64,000 bases of DNA, from positions 1-64,000 of the forward strand of contig CAYPMO010000001.1 in assembly GCA_964412015.1 (NCBI GenBank), in the 5' to 3' direction. The notes beneath the pieces are model-generated. The model did no database searches. It saw nothing but the letters and a program-made list of their open reading frames with translations, and was not told the DNA's origin. This document shows positions 17,563 through 27,617 of the stretch, one piece after another (within the stretch, counting starts at the first letter, position 1; the number at the start of each line of letters is the position of its first letter). The position numbers and the translations under genes are program-made. Source of the stretch: SZUA-318 sp964412015. GTDB taxonomy: Bacteria > Gemmatimonadota > Gemmatimonadetes > Longimicrobiales > Gaopeijiaceae.

Positions 17563-19179
17563 CTACTCGTCGTCCGTGGCGGCGCCGTCGTCTCCGGCGT
17601 CGTCGTTGGATGCCTCGGGCTGGAAGGGCCCGGGCGCCAGCTCCACCACCTCGGCCACCGTCACCTGCGGGGCGGCGGCCTCCACACGCTCGAGCACGTT
17701 CTGGACACTGAGCTCCATCCGGGAGAGGAATGGAGACGGGTGCCAGCCGATGAAGATCATCAGCGCGCACATCGGGGCCAGGATCGCTATCTCCCGCCCC
17801 GAAAGGTCCTTCATCTCCCTGTTCTCGGGCTTCTCGAGGGCGTTGAAGAAGACCTTCTGGACCATGGGCAGCATATAGAAGGCCGCGAAGACCACGCCGC
17901 TCGCCGCCACGACCGCCAGGACCCGATGGGTCTGGAACGCCCCGAGGAGCGACAGGAACTCGCCGATGAACCCGCTCGTCCCCGGCACGCCGATGGAGGC
18001 GAGCGCCGTGATCATGAACGCCGTGGCGAACCATGGCGTCACCCGGCTGATCCCACCGAACGCGGCGATGTCCCGCGTGTGCCTCCGCTCGTACATCATC
18101 CCGACCAGGAGGAACAGAGCCCCCGTGCTGATGCCGTGCGAGATCATGACCACCAGACCACCCTGGAGACCGTTGACGGTCAGGGCGAACACGCCGAGCA
18201 TCACGAACCCCATGTGCGCCACCGACGTGTACGCCACGAGCTTCTTGGCGTCGGGCTGCACGGCGGCCACCCAGGCCGTGTACACGATCCCCGTCACGGC
18301 CAGAATCATCATGACCGCCACTACCGTCGGGTGCTGAGCGGCGACGGGGAACATCGGAAGGACGAACCGGAAGAACCCGTACGTGCCCATCTTCAGCAAC
18401 ACGGCGGCCAGAACCACGGATCCCGGCGTCGGCGCTTCCACATGGGCGTCCGGCAGCCACGTGTGGAGCGGGAACATGGGGACCTTCACCGCGAACGCCA
18501 GCGCGAAGGCCGCGAACAGCCAGAGCTGCTCCGGGCCCGAGAGGGGAACTCGGAGCAGGTCGGCGTACGCGAACGTCGGAACGCCGAGGAGGGTCTTGGC
18601 CTTGAAGAACACGTACAGGATCCCCACCAGCATCAGGAGGGACCCGAACGCGGTGAACAGGAAGAACTTGATGGCCGCGTAGATGCGGCGCTCGCCGCCC
18701 CAGACGCCGATGATGAAGTACATCGGCACCAGGGTCAGCTCGAAGAAGATGTAGAAGAGGAAGAGGTCGGTCGCGGTGAACACGCCCACGACGCCGGCTT
18801 CCAGCAACAGCATGAGCGCGTAGAACCCGCGCTGTCGCTTCTTGACGTAGTTGAACGATCCCAGAATGGCCAACGTGCTCGTGAACGTCGTGAGCAGGAC
18901 CATGAACAGGCTGATCCCGTCCACCCCGAGCGAATAGCTCACACCCCACGAGGGGATCCAGGGCACCGAGCTCTCCATCTGCAGGGAGCCGCTCGTGGGA
19001 TCGAACGCCCACCACAGCCCGAGGCTCAGGACGAAGACCCCGAACGACCACCAGAAGGCCAGGTGCTTGGCTCGGTCTTCCTCGGCCCACAGCACGAGGC
19101 CGATCCCCAGGATCGGAAGCCAGATGAGGGCGTGCAGCACCCAGCCCGCGTAGCCGACCGATTGGAGCAACGCAGCCAT
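17563..19179 (-). CDS. nuoM: NADH-quinone oxidoreductase subunit M
   Basis: Second antiporter-like proton channel of complex I. The 538-residue polytopic protein has FFELTLVPMYFIIGVWGG, with the essential TM5 glutamate, and LHTWLPDAHVEAPTPGSV, a hallmark of the family, then YTSVAHMGFV. The C-terminal tail is acidic (DDAGDDGAATDDE), beyond the last helix, and is not typical of the E. coli protein. Spacing to nuoL is 12 bases and to nuoN 4 bases. Confidence 0.96.
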   Translation of the reverse strand: MAALLQSVGYAGWVLHALIWLPILGIGLVLWAEEDRAKHLAFWWSFGVFVLSLGLWWAFDPTSGSLQMESSVPWIPSWGVSYSLGVDGISLFMVLLTTFTSTLAILGSFNYVKKRQRGFYALMLLLEAGVVGVFTATDLFLFYIFFELTLVPMYFIIGVWGGERRIYAAIKFFLFTAFGSLLMLVGILYVFFKAKTLLGVPTFAYADLLRVPLSGPEQLWLFAAFALAFAVKVPMFPLHTWLPDAHVEAPTPGSVVLAAVLLKMGTYGFFRFVLPMFPVAAQHPTVVAVMMILAVTGIVYTAWVAAVQPDAKKLVAYTSVAHMGFVMLGVFALTVNGLQGGLVVMISHGISTGALFLLVGMMYERRHTRDIAAFGGISRVTPWFATAFMITALASIGVPGTSGFIGEFLSLLGAFQTHRVLAVVAASGVVFAAFYMLPMVQKVFFNALEKPENREMKDLSGREIAILAPMCALMIFIGWHPSPFLSRMELSVQNVLERVEAAAPQVTVAEVVELAPGPFQPEASNDDAGDDGAATDDE

Positions 19180-19191
19180 CGTCCGCCCTCC

Positions 19192-21360
19192 CTAGAGGAT
19201 CACGGCGCCGAGGATGATCAGGACGCCGACGCTGAGGATGAAGGCGTAGGTGTTCACGGTGCCCGTCTGGAACAGGGACCCGAACCACCCGAGCGCGCGG
19301 GCCGAATACCCGACGCCGTTCACGACACCGTCGATGATGCCCGCATCGACGACCTTCCAGCAGAAGCGCGACAGCTTCAGGAGCGGCTGGATGACGATGG
19401 CGTCGTAGATCTCGTCCACATACCACTTACGGACGAGCACCTTCGCGAAGCCCGTCGGCTCGACGTCTTCGGCCGCGGTTCTCACGTGCCACTTGCCGAC
19501 GATCCTCGCGGACACCAGGACGATCCCGAGCGCCAGCAGCGTGGAGATCAAGGCCCAGGCGACCTCGCCCCCGCCGAACGGCGCGGTGTGGGAGACCTGA
19601 CCGAGATTGGCGACCTGGATCTCGTGGGCCGAAGCCATCGTCGGCTCGAGGAAGTGATGGAATCCCTCGGTCATCGGGAGCGCTCCGAGCCCACCCAGCA
19701 GCGACTCCTGGATCCCCTCCGGAACACTGACCCACCCTCCGAACAAGGACAGGAAGGCGAGCGTGACCAGGGGAATCCACATCACCGCGGGGGTCTCGTG
19801 GAGATGCCGGGCCTCGTGCGCGCCCGTGCGATTGGTGCCGTGGAAGGTCATGATCATCAGGCGCGTCATGTAGAACGCGGTGAGCATGGCCGTCAGCACC
19901 GCTACCACCCAGATGAAGGTGTAGAGCCCGGGGAATGGCGCACGCTCGGCGCCCCCGAACGCCGCGACCTGCCAGATGATCTCGTCCTTGGAGAAGAAGC
20001 CGGCGAAAGGCCAGATGCCCGTGATCGCGAGTGTCGCGACCCACATCACCACCCACGTAATCGGCATGAACCGCTTCAGGCCGCCCATGTTCCGCATGTC
20101 CTGCGCGTCAATGCCGCTGCGCGTGTGGTGCAGGGCGTGGTGCATCGAGTGGATGACGGCACCCGATCCCAGGAACAGGAGGGCCTTGAAGAACGAATGG
20201 GTCGTCAGGTGGAAGATCCCCGCCGCGTACGCGCCCACACCCACGCCGACGAACATGTAGCCGAGCTGGGAGACCGTGGAGTAGGCCAGGACCTTCTTGA
20301 TGTCGTTCTGCTTCAAGGCGATGGTGGCCGCGAGCAACGCCGTGATCACGCCCACCGTGGCGACGGTCGCGTTTCCCACCGGGGAGAGCGCATACAGAAC
20401 CGAAGAGCGCGCCACCATGTACACACCGGCCGTGACCATCGTGGCGGCGTGGATGAGCGCCGAAACGGGCGTGGGGCCCGCCATCGCATCGGGAAGCCAG
20501 ATATAGAGAGGGATCTGGGCACTCTTGCCCGTGGCTCCCAGGAAGAAGAAGAGCGTGATGGCGGTGACGAGCCCACCGCCGTATGCCAGCGTCTCCGGGG
20601 CCTCGGTGAAGACGGTCACGAAGTCCAGGGTCCCGAACGTGACGAAGACGAGCATCATCGCCACCAGGAACCCGAAGTCCCCGATGCGGTTGACGATGAA
20701 GGCCTTCTTGCCCGCGTCGGCCTTCTCCCGATCGCTGAACCAGTATCCGATCAGCAGGTACGAGCACAGTCCGACCCCTTCCCATCCGACGAACATCAGG
20801 GCGTAGCTCGACCCCGTCACGAGGAGGAGCATGAAGAAGACGAACAGGTTCAAGTAGGAGAAGTACCGCGGATAGCCGGGGTCGTCTCCCATGTACCCGA
20901 CGCTGAATACGTGGATGATGAAGCTCACTCCACTGACGACCAGCATCATGACCAGGGACAGGGCGTCCAACTGCAGCGCCGCATCCACGGTGAAGGTGGA
21001 GGTCACCATCCACGTCCAGTAATGGACCACCACGGGCTCGTGCAGTCCCACGTCCACGGCTCGAACGACATTCACGAGAGCCAACAGGAACGCCAGGAGG
21101 ACGACGCCCGGCCCTACCCACGACGGCAGGCTGTGAGTGAGTGGCCGGCCGCGGGGACCGTCGAGCTGCAGCTCTCCTCCGGCGCGGACGGCGGCGGACG
21201 AGGCTTTGGCGTGCTGCAGGGCGAGCACGCCGTTGATCGCGAACCCGAGCAGGGGGAGGAGCACCACGAGTCCGGGGAAGAAGGGCTCGAAGGCCCCTCC
21301 AGCGCCGGACGTCCCGTGGGCGCCTGCCTGCGTCAGGAGCACCGCTAGCGTCGCGTGCAT
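19192..21360 (-). CDS. nuoL: NADH-quinone oxidoreductase subunit L
   Basis: Distal proton-pumping subunit of complex I, with the long lateral helix. At 722 residues it is somewhat longer than the roughly 610 of E. coli; the extra length is mostly in loops and in the C-terminal half. Motifs include FVGWEGVGLCSYLLIG (TM5 glutamate), YIWLPDAMAGPTPVSALIHAATMVTAG and YSTVSQLGYM. The C-terminal membrane segment (ILSVGVLIILGAVIL) anchors the lateral helix. Confidence 0.96.
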   Translation of the reverse strand: MHATLAVLLTQAGAHGTSGAGGAFEPFFPGLVVLLPLLGFAINGVLALQHAKASSAAVRAGGELQLDGPRGRPLTHSLPSWVGPGVVLLAFLLALVNVVRAVDVGLHEPVVVHYWTWMVTSTFTVDAALQLDALSLVMMLVVSGVSFIIHVFSVGYMGDDPGYPRYFSYLNLFVFFMLLLVTGSSYALMFVGWEGVGLCSYLLIGYWFSDREKADAGKKAFIVNRIGDFGFLVAMMLVFVTFGTLDFVTVFTEAPETLAYGGGLVTAITLFFFLGATGKSAQIPLYIWLPDAMAGPTPVSALIHAATMVTAGVYMVARSSVLYALSPVGNATVATVGVITALLAATIALKQNDIKKVLAYSTVSQLGYMFVGVGVGAYAAGIFHLTTHSFFKALLFLGSGAVIHSMHHALHHTRSGIDAQDMRNMGGLKRFMPITWVVMWVATLAITGIWPFAGFFSKDEIIWQVAAFGGAERAPFPGLYTFIWVVAVLTAMLTAFYMTRLMIMTFHGTNRTGAHEARHLHETPAVMWIPLVTLAFLSLFGGWVSVPEGIQESLLGGLGALPMTEGFHHFLEPTMASAHEIQVANLGQVSHTAPFGGGEVAWALISTLLALGIVLVSARIVGKWHVRTAAEDVEPTGFAKVLVRKWYVDEIYDAIVIQPLLKLSRFCWKVVDAGIIDGVVNGVGYSARALGWFGSLFQTGTVNTYAFILSVGVLIILGAVIL

Positions 21361-21364
21361 GCCC

Positions 21365-21651
21365 CTACCACTTCAGCAGGTTGAAGTTATCCACGTTGAC
21401 CGTCTCGTAATGACGGAAGATCGAGATGATGATCGCCAGGCCCACGGCGGCCTCCGCCGCCGCCACCGTCATCACGAAGAAGACGAAGACCTGCCCTTCG
21501 ATGCCCCACAGCGTCGACAGCGTCACGAACGCCAGGTTCACGGCGTTGAGTTGCAGCTCGACGCAGAGGAACATGATGATCGCGTTGCGTCGGACGAGGA
21601 CGCCGAAGGTGCCGACGACAAACAGCACCGCGCTGAGGATGAGTGCCGTAT

Positions 21652-21655
<4 letters not shown>
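21365..21655 (-). CDS. nuoK: NADH-quinone oxidoreductase subunit K
   Basis: Small three-helix membrane subunit of complex I (96 residues) in the proton channel near the quinone module. Two intramembrane glutamates can be seen, in MFLCVELQLNAVNL and in AAAEAAVGLAI. Its ATG overlaps the nuoJ stop by 4 bases, and nuoL starts 4 bases later. Confidence 0.97.
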
Positions 21656-22175
<520 letters not shown>

Positions 22176-22179
<4 letters not shown>

Positions 22180-22676
22180 TCCGACCTCGGATCCGAGGGA
22201 TCCCAGAGCAGCGTCGTGGGGTGGTCCTGCTCCATCAAGCGATCCAGATCGTACACGAACCGATCACGCGTGTACTCGGCGTCCTCGAAGTGACGGCCCA
22301 CATGAATCGCTTCCACCGGGCAGACCTCCTGGCACATGCCGCAGAAGATGCACCGGAACTCGTCGATCTCGTACACGACCGGGTACCGGTTGCCTTGATC
22401 GTCTTCCCCTCCCACGAGCCGGATGCAGTTGGCCGGACACACCGTCGGGCACAGGCCGCACGCCACGCACTTGGGCCGGCCGTCGGCGTGGACTTCCATG
22501 CGGTGCGTGCCCCGCCACCGCGGGCTCAGGTCGGTCTGCTCCTCCGGATACTGCTGGGTGAGCTTCGAGGGATTGATCAGGTGGCGGAACGTGAGCGCCA
22601 TCCCGCTGATCGCGGCCCGGAGGTAGGAGGTGGTCCCCCGCTCCGGGCGCTTCATCACCTTGACCGAGATCGGCAT
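22176..22676 (-). CDS. nuoI: NADH-quinone oxidoreductase subunit I (2x[4Fe-4S])
   Basis: Peripheral-arm ferredoxin-like subunit carrying clusters N6a and N6b that pass electrons to N2. The 166-residue protein has two complete motifs, CVACGLCPTVCPANC and CIFCGMCQEVCPVEA. The N-terminal amphipathic segment (GMALTFRHLINPSK) would lie on the membrane. It is 14 bases after nuoH. Confidence 0.97.
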
Positions 22677-22690
22677 CTTCGAGCGCTCCC

Positions 22691-23986
22691 TTATCCCTTG
22701 GTCCCCGCGGCCACGCCGGCGGGCACGGTCTTGACCTCATTGCGCTCGGCGGACGTCGCCGCGGCTCCCGTGATCGTATGTCCGCGGTCGAGGAAGTAAA
22801 GGAAACCGGCTGTCGCGATTCCGCTGACGACCGTGAGCACCAGCCCATACACGAACCCCCAGCGAAGGCCCACCTGGTCCAGGATGAGGATGGACAGCGC
22901 AAGGAGCAGCGTGTACGCAAGCGCGGTGGGAAGCAGGACTTTCCACCCGAGCGCCATGATCTGGTCGTAGCGAAAACGAGGCAGCGTCCAACGGACCCAG
23001 ATGTAGACCAACAGGAAGAACAGAACCTTCGCCGCGAAGAAGGAGAACGTCAGGAGGGTCTTCCACAGTGCCGGTACCGCCAGGATGACGGACCCGTCGG
23101 CCGCGAAGCCGCTGATGAGTTGGCCCTGGTGCCAGAAAGCGTCATCACCGCTCCAGATCGGGATGTCCCACCCTCCCAGGAACAGCGTGGCCATGACGGC
23201 CGACGCCGTCGTCATGTTGGAGTATTCGGCCATGGGGTACATGGCATACTTCATTCCCGAGTACTCGGTGTGGAACCCGGCGACCAGCTCGGACTCCGCT
23301 TCGGGCATGTCGAAGGGAAGCCGGTTCGTCTCGGCGAACGCCGACGCCATGAAGAGAATGAAGGCGAGCGAGAGCGGCAGCGCGAACCACACGTGGAGCT
23401 GTTGCTGCTGCCAGACGACCTCCGTGAGCGTCACGTTGCCCGCGAGGAGCAGGATCGCGACGACGGAGAGGCCCATCGCGACCTCGTAGCTCACCATCTG
23501 GGCGGACGCCCGCATCCCGCCCAGCAGGGCGTACTTGTTGTTCGAGGCCCAACCCCCCACCACGAGCCCATATACGCCCAGCGAGGTGAGCGCCAGGATA
23601 TAGAGGATCCCGATGGGAATGTCGGCCACGATCATGTCGACGACACCCCACGGGGTGGGGAGCGGCGCCGCGAACGGGATCACGGCGAACGTCACGAAGG
23701 CCGGAAACAGCGAGATCATGGGTCCGAGAAGGAAGTACGCCTTGGCCGACCTGGCCGGCAGCGTCTCTTCCTTGAAGAGTCCCTTGAGGCCGTCGGCGAT
23801 CGGCTGGAAGAGACCCCAAGGCCCCACCCGATTCGGCCCGATCCGGTCCTGGATCCAGGCCGCGATCCGCCGTTCCGCGTAGGTCGTGTAGGCAACCACC
23901 AACAACACACCGACGAAGACCCCCAGCACCTTGAGGGTCATGGCGACCAGCCCGGCGATACCGGAGATGGGTTGAAGGGATTCCAT
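22691..23986 (-). CDS. nuoH: NADH-quinone oxidoreductase subunit H
   Basis: Membrane subunit that forms the quinone entry chamber with NuoB and NuoD. At 431 residues it is about 100 longer than the E. coli protein; the extra is a C-terminal pair of hydrophobic helices and a tail. Family segments include RIAAWIQDRIGPNRVGPWG, ADGLKGLFKEE, and AFAETNRLPFDMPEAESELVAGF written here in part only. Start and nuoG stop share one base (TGATG). Confidence 0.95.
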   Translation of the reverse strand: MESLQPISGIAGLVAMTLKVLGVFVGVLLVVAYTTYAERRIAAWIQDRIGPNRVGPWGLFQPIADGLKGLFKEETLPARSAKAYFLLGPMISLFPAFVTFAVIPFAAPLPTPWGVVDMIVADIPIGILYILALTSLGVYGLVVGGWASNNKYALLGGMRASAQMVSYEVAMGLSVVAILLLAGNVTLTEVVWQQQQLHVWFALPLSLAFILFMASAFAETNRLPFDMPEAESELVAGFHTEYSGMKYAMYPMAEYSNMTTASAVMATLFLGGWDIPIWSGDDAFWHQGQLISGFAADGSVILAVPALWKTLLTFSFFAAKVLFFLLVYIWVRWTLPRFRYDQIMALGWKVLLPTALAYTLLLALSILILDQVGLRWGFVYGLVLTVVSGIATAGFLYFLDRGHTITGAAATSAERNEVKTVPAGVAAGTKG

Positions 23987-25587
23987 CAGTCTCCCGACAG
24001 CGGGACAGTCTCCAGCACGACCGCACCGCGGGTTCCGAGTTCATCGTACGTGAGGCCGGCGAAAGCCGGGACCCGTTCGGCCAGAAGCTGGAACGATTCC
24101 GCCGCGCTCCGCGCCGGCGTGGAGCCCCTGCGCTCGGCCACCATGGCGCCCAGCACCAGCCACGCGGGACGAGCCGCCCCCGGAGGCTCGAGCGCCGGCC
24201 AGAAGCGCTGGACCCGCCCACCGAAGTTCGTGAACGTCCCCTCCTGCTCGGCGAACGTCGTCACGGGCAGGACGAAGTGCGCCGCCTGTGTAGCCGGACT
24301 CGCCCGAACCCCGAAGTATGCGTACAGGGAAGCCTTCGACCCGAAGTCCCCTTGCTGGTCGGCGAGGACGTCGCCGAGCACGAGCACGATCCCGTCGTGC
24401 GAGGCCACGGCCTCCAGACCACCGCTACCGTCGTTCCCGCCGACACGGTGCGCCCCGACCAGCTCCGCGCCCTTCGAGTTCGGAGCCAGTTCCTTGCGGC
24501 GCGCGAGCCCCGGGTAACCCTTCAGGGGGATCTCCTCGTCGGCCATGGTCGAGCGATACACGATCTCGCCGCCGCCCAGCTCCTCCACGAGGGCCGCGAG
24601 CGCCCCCAGATCCTCGTTCGATGCGAACGGGGAGGCCACGGCCTTCACCGGCTTCCCCGACTCGGCGGCGCGTTCCAGGAAGGCCCGCAGCGCTTCCTTC
24701 CAACCCATGGCCTTCGCCGCACCGCCCTCGCGAACGAGCGGAGCCTCGAGGCGGTCACCGTGGTTGATCCACTCGTAGTTCAGACGGCCGTAGTCGCAGA
24801 TCCACCAGCCGTTGACTTCCAGGTTCTCCCTCGGCTTCACGCGCTGGACAAGGTTGTCCCGGGTGTGGAGCTCGATGTTGCAGCCCTGCGAGCAGTTGGG
24901 GCAGATGGACGGCGTGTGCTTGAGATCCCAGGCACGCGCCTTGTACAGGAAGTCCTTGGACACCAGAGCGCCCACCGGGCACAGGTCCACGATGTTGCCG
25001 TGCCAGTGCGTCCCCTCCAGGCCGTAGTCGAAGAACGTGTCGATGATCGACCGGTTCCCGCGCTGGACCACGGTGAGCCGGGGGTCCTGCTCGATCTCGT
25101 TCATGAAGCGGACGCAGCGTGTGCACATGACGCAGCGGTCGCCGTAGAAGAGCACGTCACCCCCGAAATCGTCGCGCCCGAACACGCGCTTCGGCTCGAC
25201 GGACCGCCCGTGCTCGCGTCCCTCGGCGTGGATGTAGTCCTGGAAGAAGCACTCGCCCGACATGTCGCAGATGGGACAGTCGAGTGGATGGTTCAGCGCG
25301 TAGAACTCGAGCACGCCCTGGCGCGCATCCAGCGCCATGGGGGACTGAGTCTTCACCACTTGCCCGGGGGCCACCTGGGTGACGCATGACGGCAACGGCT
25401 TGGGCACCCCCTCGACCTCGACCAGGCAGAGCCTGCACATGGCCGGCGACGAGAGACCGGGGTGGTAACAGTAATGGGGAATATCCACACCCACGCTCTT
25501 GGCGGCCTGGAGGATCGTCGTCCCCTTGGGGACGGTGACCTCCTTTCCATCGATCGTCAGGGTGACGGTTGCGGGGGTGTCAGCCAT
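23986..25587 (-). CDS. nuoG: NADH-quinone oxidoreductase subunit G (short form)
   Basis: Iron-sulfur subunit of the complex I peripheral arm. The N-terminal [2Fe-2S] ferredoxin domain (HYCYHPG, CRLC), the His-ligated cluster region (HPLDCPICDMSGEC), a CVMCTRCVRF motif and a CPNCSQGC motif are all present. At 533 residues it is much shorter than the roughly 900 of E. coli; the C-terminal molybdopterin-oxidoreductase-like part is reduced to about 300 residues. It lies 50 bases after nuoF and overlaps nuoH by one base. I take the length as natural, since no stop or frame break interrupts the reading frame. Confidence 0.93.
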   Translation of the reverse strand: MADTPATVTLTIDGKEVTVPKGTTILQAAKSVGVDIPHYCYHPGLSSPAMCRLCLVEVEGVPKPLPSCVTQVAPGQVVKTQSPMALDARQGVLEFYALNHPLDCPICDMSGECFFQDYIHAEGREHGRSVEPKRVFGRDDFGGDVLFYGDRCVMCTRCVRFMNEIEQDPRLTVVQRGNRSIIDTFFDYGLEGTHWHGNIVDLCPVGALVSKDFLYKARAWDLKHTPSICPNCSQGCNIELHTRDNLVQRVKPRENLEVNGWWICDYGRLNYEWINHGDRLEAPLVREGGAAKAMGWKEALRAFLERAAESGKPVKAVASPFASNEDLGALAALVEELGGGEIVYRSTMADEEIPLKGYPGLARRKELAPNSKGAELVGAHRVGGNDGSGGLEAVASHDGIVLVLGDVLADQQGDFGSKASLYAYFGVRASPATQAAHFVLPVTTFAEQEGTFTNFGGRVQRFWPALEPPGAARPAWLVLGAMVAERRGSTPARSAAESFQLLAERVPAFAGLTYDELGTRGAVVLETVPLSGD

Positions 25588-25637
25588 GAAACGTGATCTC
25601 GTTGTTCTGGGGCCGATCGAACGTTTGCTTCATCGAC

Positions 25638-26930
25638 CTACGCCGCCCCGACGCTCTCTCCGCGCCGGATATAGGCGAGGTATTCGTCTCTGAACTTGTT
25701 GATGGAGGACACCACGGGCGCGGCTGCCGAATCCGACAGAACGCAGATCGTCGTCCCCGTCATGTGCCGGCTCATGTCGAGGAGCGTCTGCAGATCCTCT
25801 TCCCTGCCGTGGCCGTCCTCGATCCGCTTCAGGACCTTGGTCATCCAGGCCGTGCCCTCGCGACACGGTGTGCACTGCCCACACGACTCGTGCTCGTAGA
25901 ACTGCACCATGCGTCGGACCTGGGACACGATGTCCGTCGTCTCGTCCATCACGATGACGGACGCGCATCCGAGCATGGAGCCGGCGGCCGCGACACCCTC
26001 GTAGTCCATCGCGCACGTGGCGCATTCCGCGGCCGTGAGGATCGGCACCGACGAGCCACCCGGAATGACCGCTTTCAGCGCCTTCCCGTCCCGCACGCCC
26101 CCGCACACGTCGTCGATGAGGTCCATGAGCGGGAAGCCCAGCGGGAGCTCGTAGTTTCCCGGCTTGGCCACGTGACCGCTGACGCAGAAGAGCTTCGTCC
26201 CCGGGCTCTTCTCCGTGCCCCACTGCCGATACCACTCGCCGCCATGGTTCACGATGTGGGGCACGGCCGACAGCGTCTCCACGTTGTTCACCGTGGAGGG
26301 CATCCCGAACACGCCCACCGCCGCCGGGAAAGGAGGCTTCACCCTGGGCTGGCCGCGCCGGCCCTCCAGGGAGTTCATCAGCGCCGTCTCCTCCCCGCAG
26401 ATGTATGCGCCGCCGCCCGGGTGGATGGTGATGTCGATGTCGTTGCCGGATCCGAGGATGTCCTTGCCGACGAAGCCCTTGGCATAGGCGTCCTCCAGGG
26501 CTTTGGCCAGCACCTGGCTCGGCTCGAAGAACTCGCCCCGGATGTAGATGTAGGCATGCTTCGCACGGATGGCGTACGCGGCGATCAGCACCCCCTCGAT
26601 GAGCTGGTGCGGGTCCCACCGGATCAACTCACGATCCTTGAACGTCCCCGGCTCCGATTCGTCCGCGTTGCACAACAGATAGTGCGGCTTCGTGGGCTCT
26701 TTGGGCATGAACGACCATTTCACGCCCGCCGGGAAGCCGGCGCCTCCGCGACCGCGTAACCCCGAGGCCTTGACCTCGTCGATCACCGCGGCCGGCCCCA
26801 TCTCGAAGGCCTTCCGAAGAGCCTGATACCCCCCACGCTGGACGTACTCGTCCACCCGGCGAGCTGTCGGATCGCCGAAGTTCTTGCTCAGGATCCGGAC
26901 CTCACGGTCCGAGACGTACGGATAGGCCAT
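25638..26930 (-). CDS. nuoF: NADH-quinone oxidoreductase subunit F
   Basis: NADH-binding flavoprotein of complex I. The 430-residue protein has the glycine-rich NADH site SGLRGRGGAGFPAG (about 65-78), the FMN region CNADESEPGTFKDRE, EETALMNSLEGRRGQPR, and the N3 cluster ligands ESCGQCTPCREG plus a downstream cysteine. It lies 24 bases after nuoE. Confidence 0.97.
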   Translation of the reverse strand: MAYPYVSDREVRILSKNFGDPTARRVDEYVQRGGYQALRKAFEMGPAAVIDEVKASGLRGRGGAGFPAGVKWSFMPKEPTKPHYLLCNADESEPGTFKDRELIRWDPHQLIEGVLIAAYAIRAKHAYIYIRGEFFEPSQVLAKALEDAYAKGFVGKDILGSGNDIDITIHPGGGAYICGEETALMNSLEGRRGQPRVKPPFPAAVGVFGMPSTVNNVETLSAVPHIVNHGGEWYRQWGTEKSPGTKLFCVSGHVAKPGNYELPLGFPLMDLIDDVCGGVRDGKALKAVIPGGSSVPILTAAECATCAMDYEGVAAAGSMLGCASVIVMDETTDIVSQVRRMVQFYEHESCGQCTPCREGTAWMTKVLKRIEDGHGREEDLQTLLDMSRHMTGTTICVLSDSAAAPVVSSINKFRDEYLAYIRRGESVGAA

Positions 26931-26954
26931 GCCTCGCTCGCTCCGTCGGTGCGA

Positions 26955-27617
26955 CTATCGGTCGTCCGCGGCCTCCGCCTTGAGGAGCTCGACGATCTTC
27001 GGTACCTCGGCGGCGGTCACGTTCTCGAAGTGCCGGGAGTTAACCTGCACGCACGTCGCGAACCCGCACGCGCCCAGACACTCCGCCTCCACAACCGTGA
27101 AATTCCCGTCCTCCGAAGTCTCGCCGAGCTCGGTATCGGTGTAGCGGAGGAATGCCGCCAACACCTCGTCGGCCCCGTTCAGCCTGCACGAGATACCCAT
27201 GCATACCTGCACCAGATATCTGCCCACGGGGGCCTTGTTGTACATCGTGTGGAACGTTGCCACCCCTCGGACGTAGGCGGGCGACAACTCCAGCAACTCC
27301 GCGATGCGCCGCATGCTGTCGGCGCTCACGTGCCCCCGTACCTCTTGCGCGAGCGCCAGCGTGGGGAGCAGCGCCGCCTGCTTGGTCGGATACTGCGAGA
27401 GGATCTTCTCGAACCGCTCGAGATAATCGCCCTCGAAGAGCGGCGCCTCGGGGTGCTTCTCGGCCAACATGAAGGGGTAGGCGGCCGCGCCCGACGGATG
27501 CCCGCCAGCCTTCGGCCGCTCGCCCACGAAGTCCTTCCCGCGGACCTGGTCCTCGGTGAGATCGAACTCACCCGTGTTCCCGGCCCAGCCTGGATTCTTG
27601 AAGGGAATACCGCTCAT
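26955..27617 (-). CDS. nuoE: NADH-quinone oxidoreductase subunit E
   Basis: Thioredoxin-fold [2Fe-2S] subunit (cluster N1a). The four ligands are visible in VCMGISC and ECLGACGFATC. At 220 residues it is longer than the usual 160-170, with about 45 extra N-terminal residues (SGIPFKNPGWAGNTGEFDL). I set the start at 27617 because its ATG overlaps the nuoD stop by 4 bases; the longer open frame upstream lies inside nuoD. Confidence 0.93.
   Translation of the reverse strand: MSGIPFKNPGWAGNTGEFDLTEDQVRGKDFVGERPKAGGHPSGAAAYPFMLAEKHPEAPLFEGDYLERFEKILSQYPTKQAALLPTLALAQEVRGHVSADSMRRIAELLELSPAYVRGVATFHTMYNKAPVGRYLVQVCMGISCRLNGADEVLAAFLRYTDTELGETSEDGNFTVVEAECLGACGFATCVQVNSRHFENVTAAEVPKIVELLKAEAADDR

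Noticed and set aside
17740..21348. A 1202-codon plus-strand open frame opposite nuoM and nuoL.
   Set aside because: It is an antisense shadow of membrane-protein genes, rich in His, Arg, Asp and Gln with no domain; long antisense frames are expected at this GC content.
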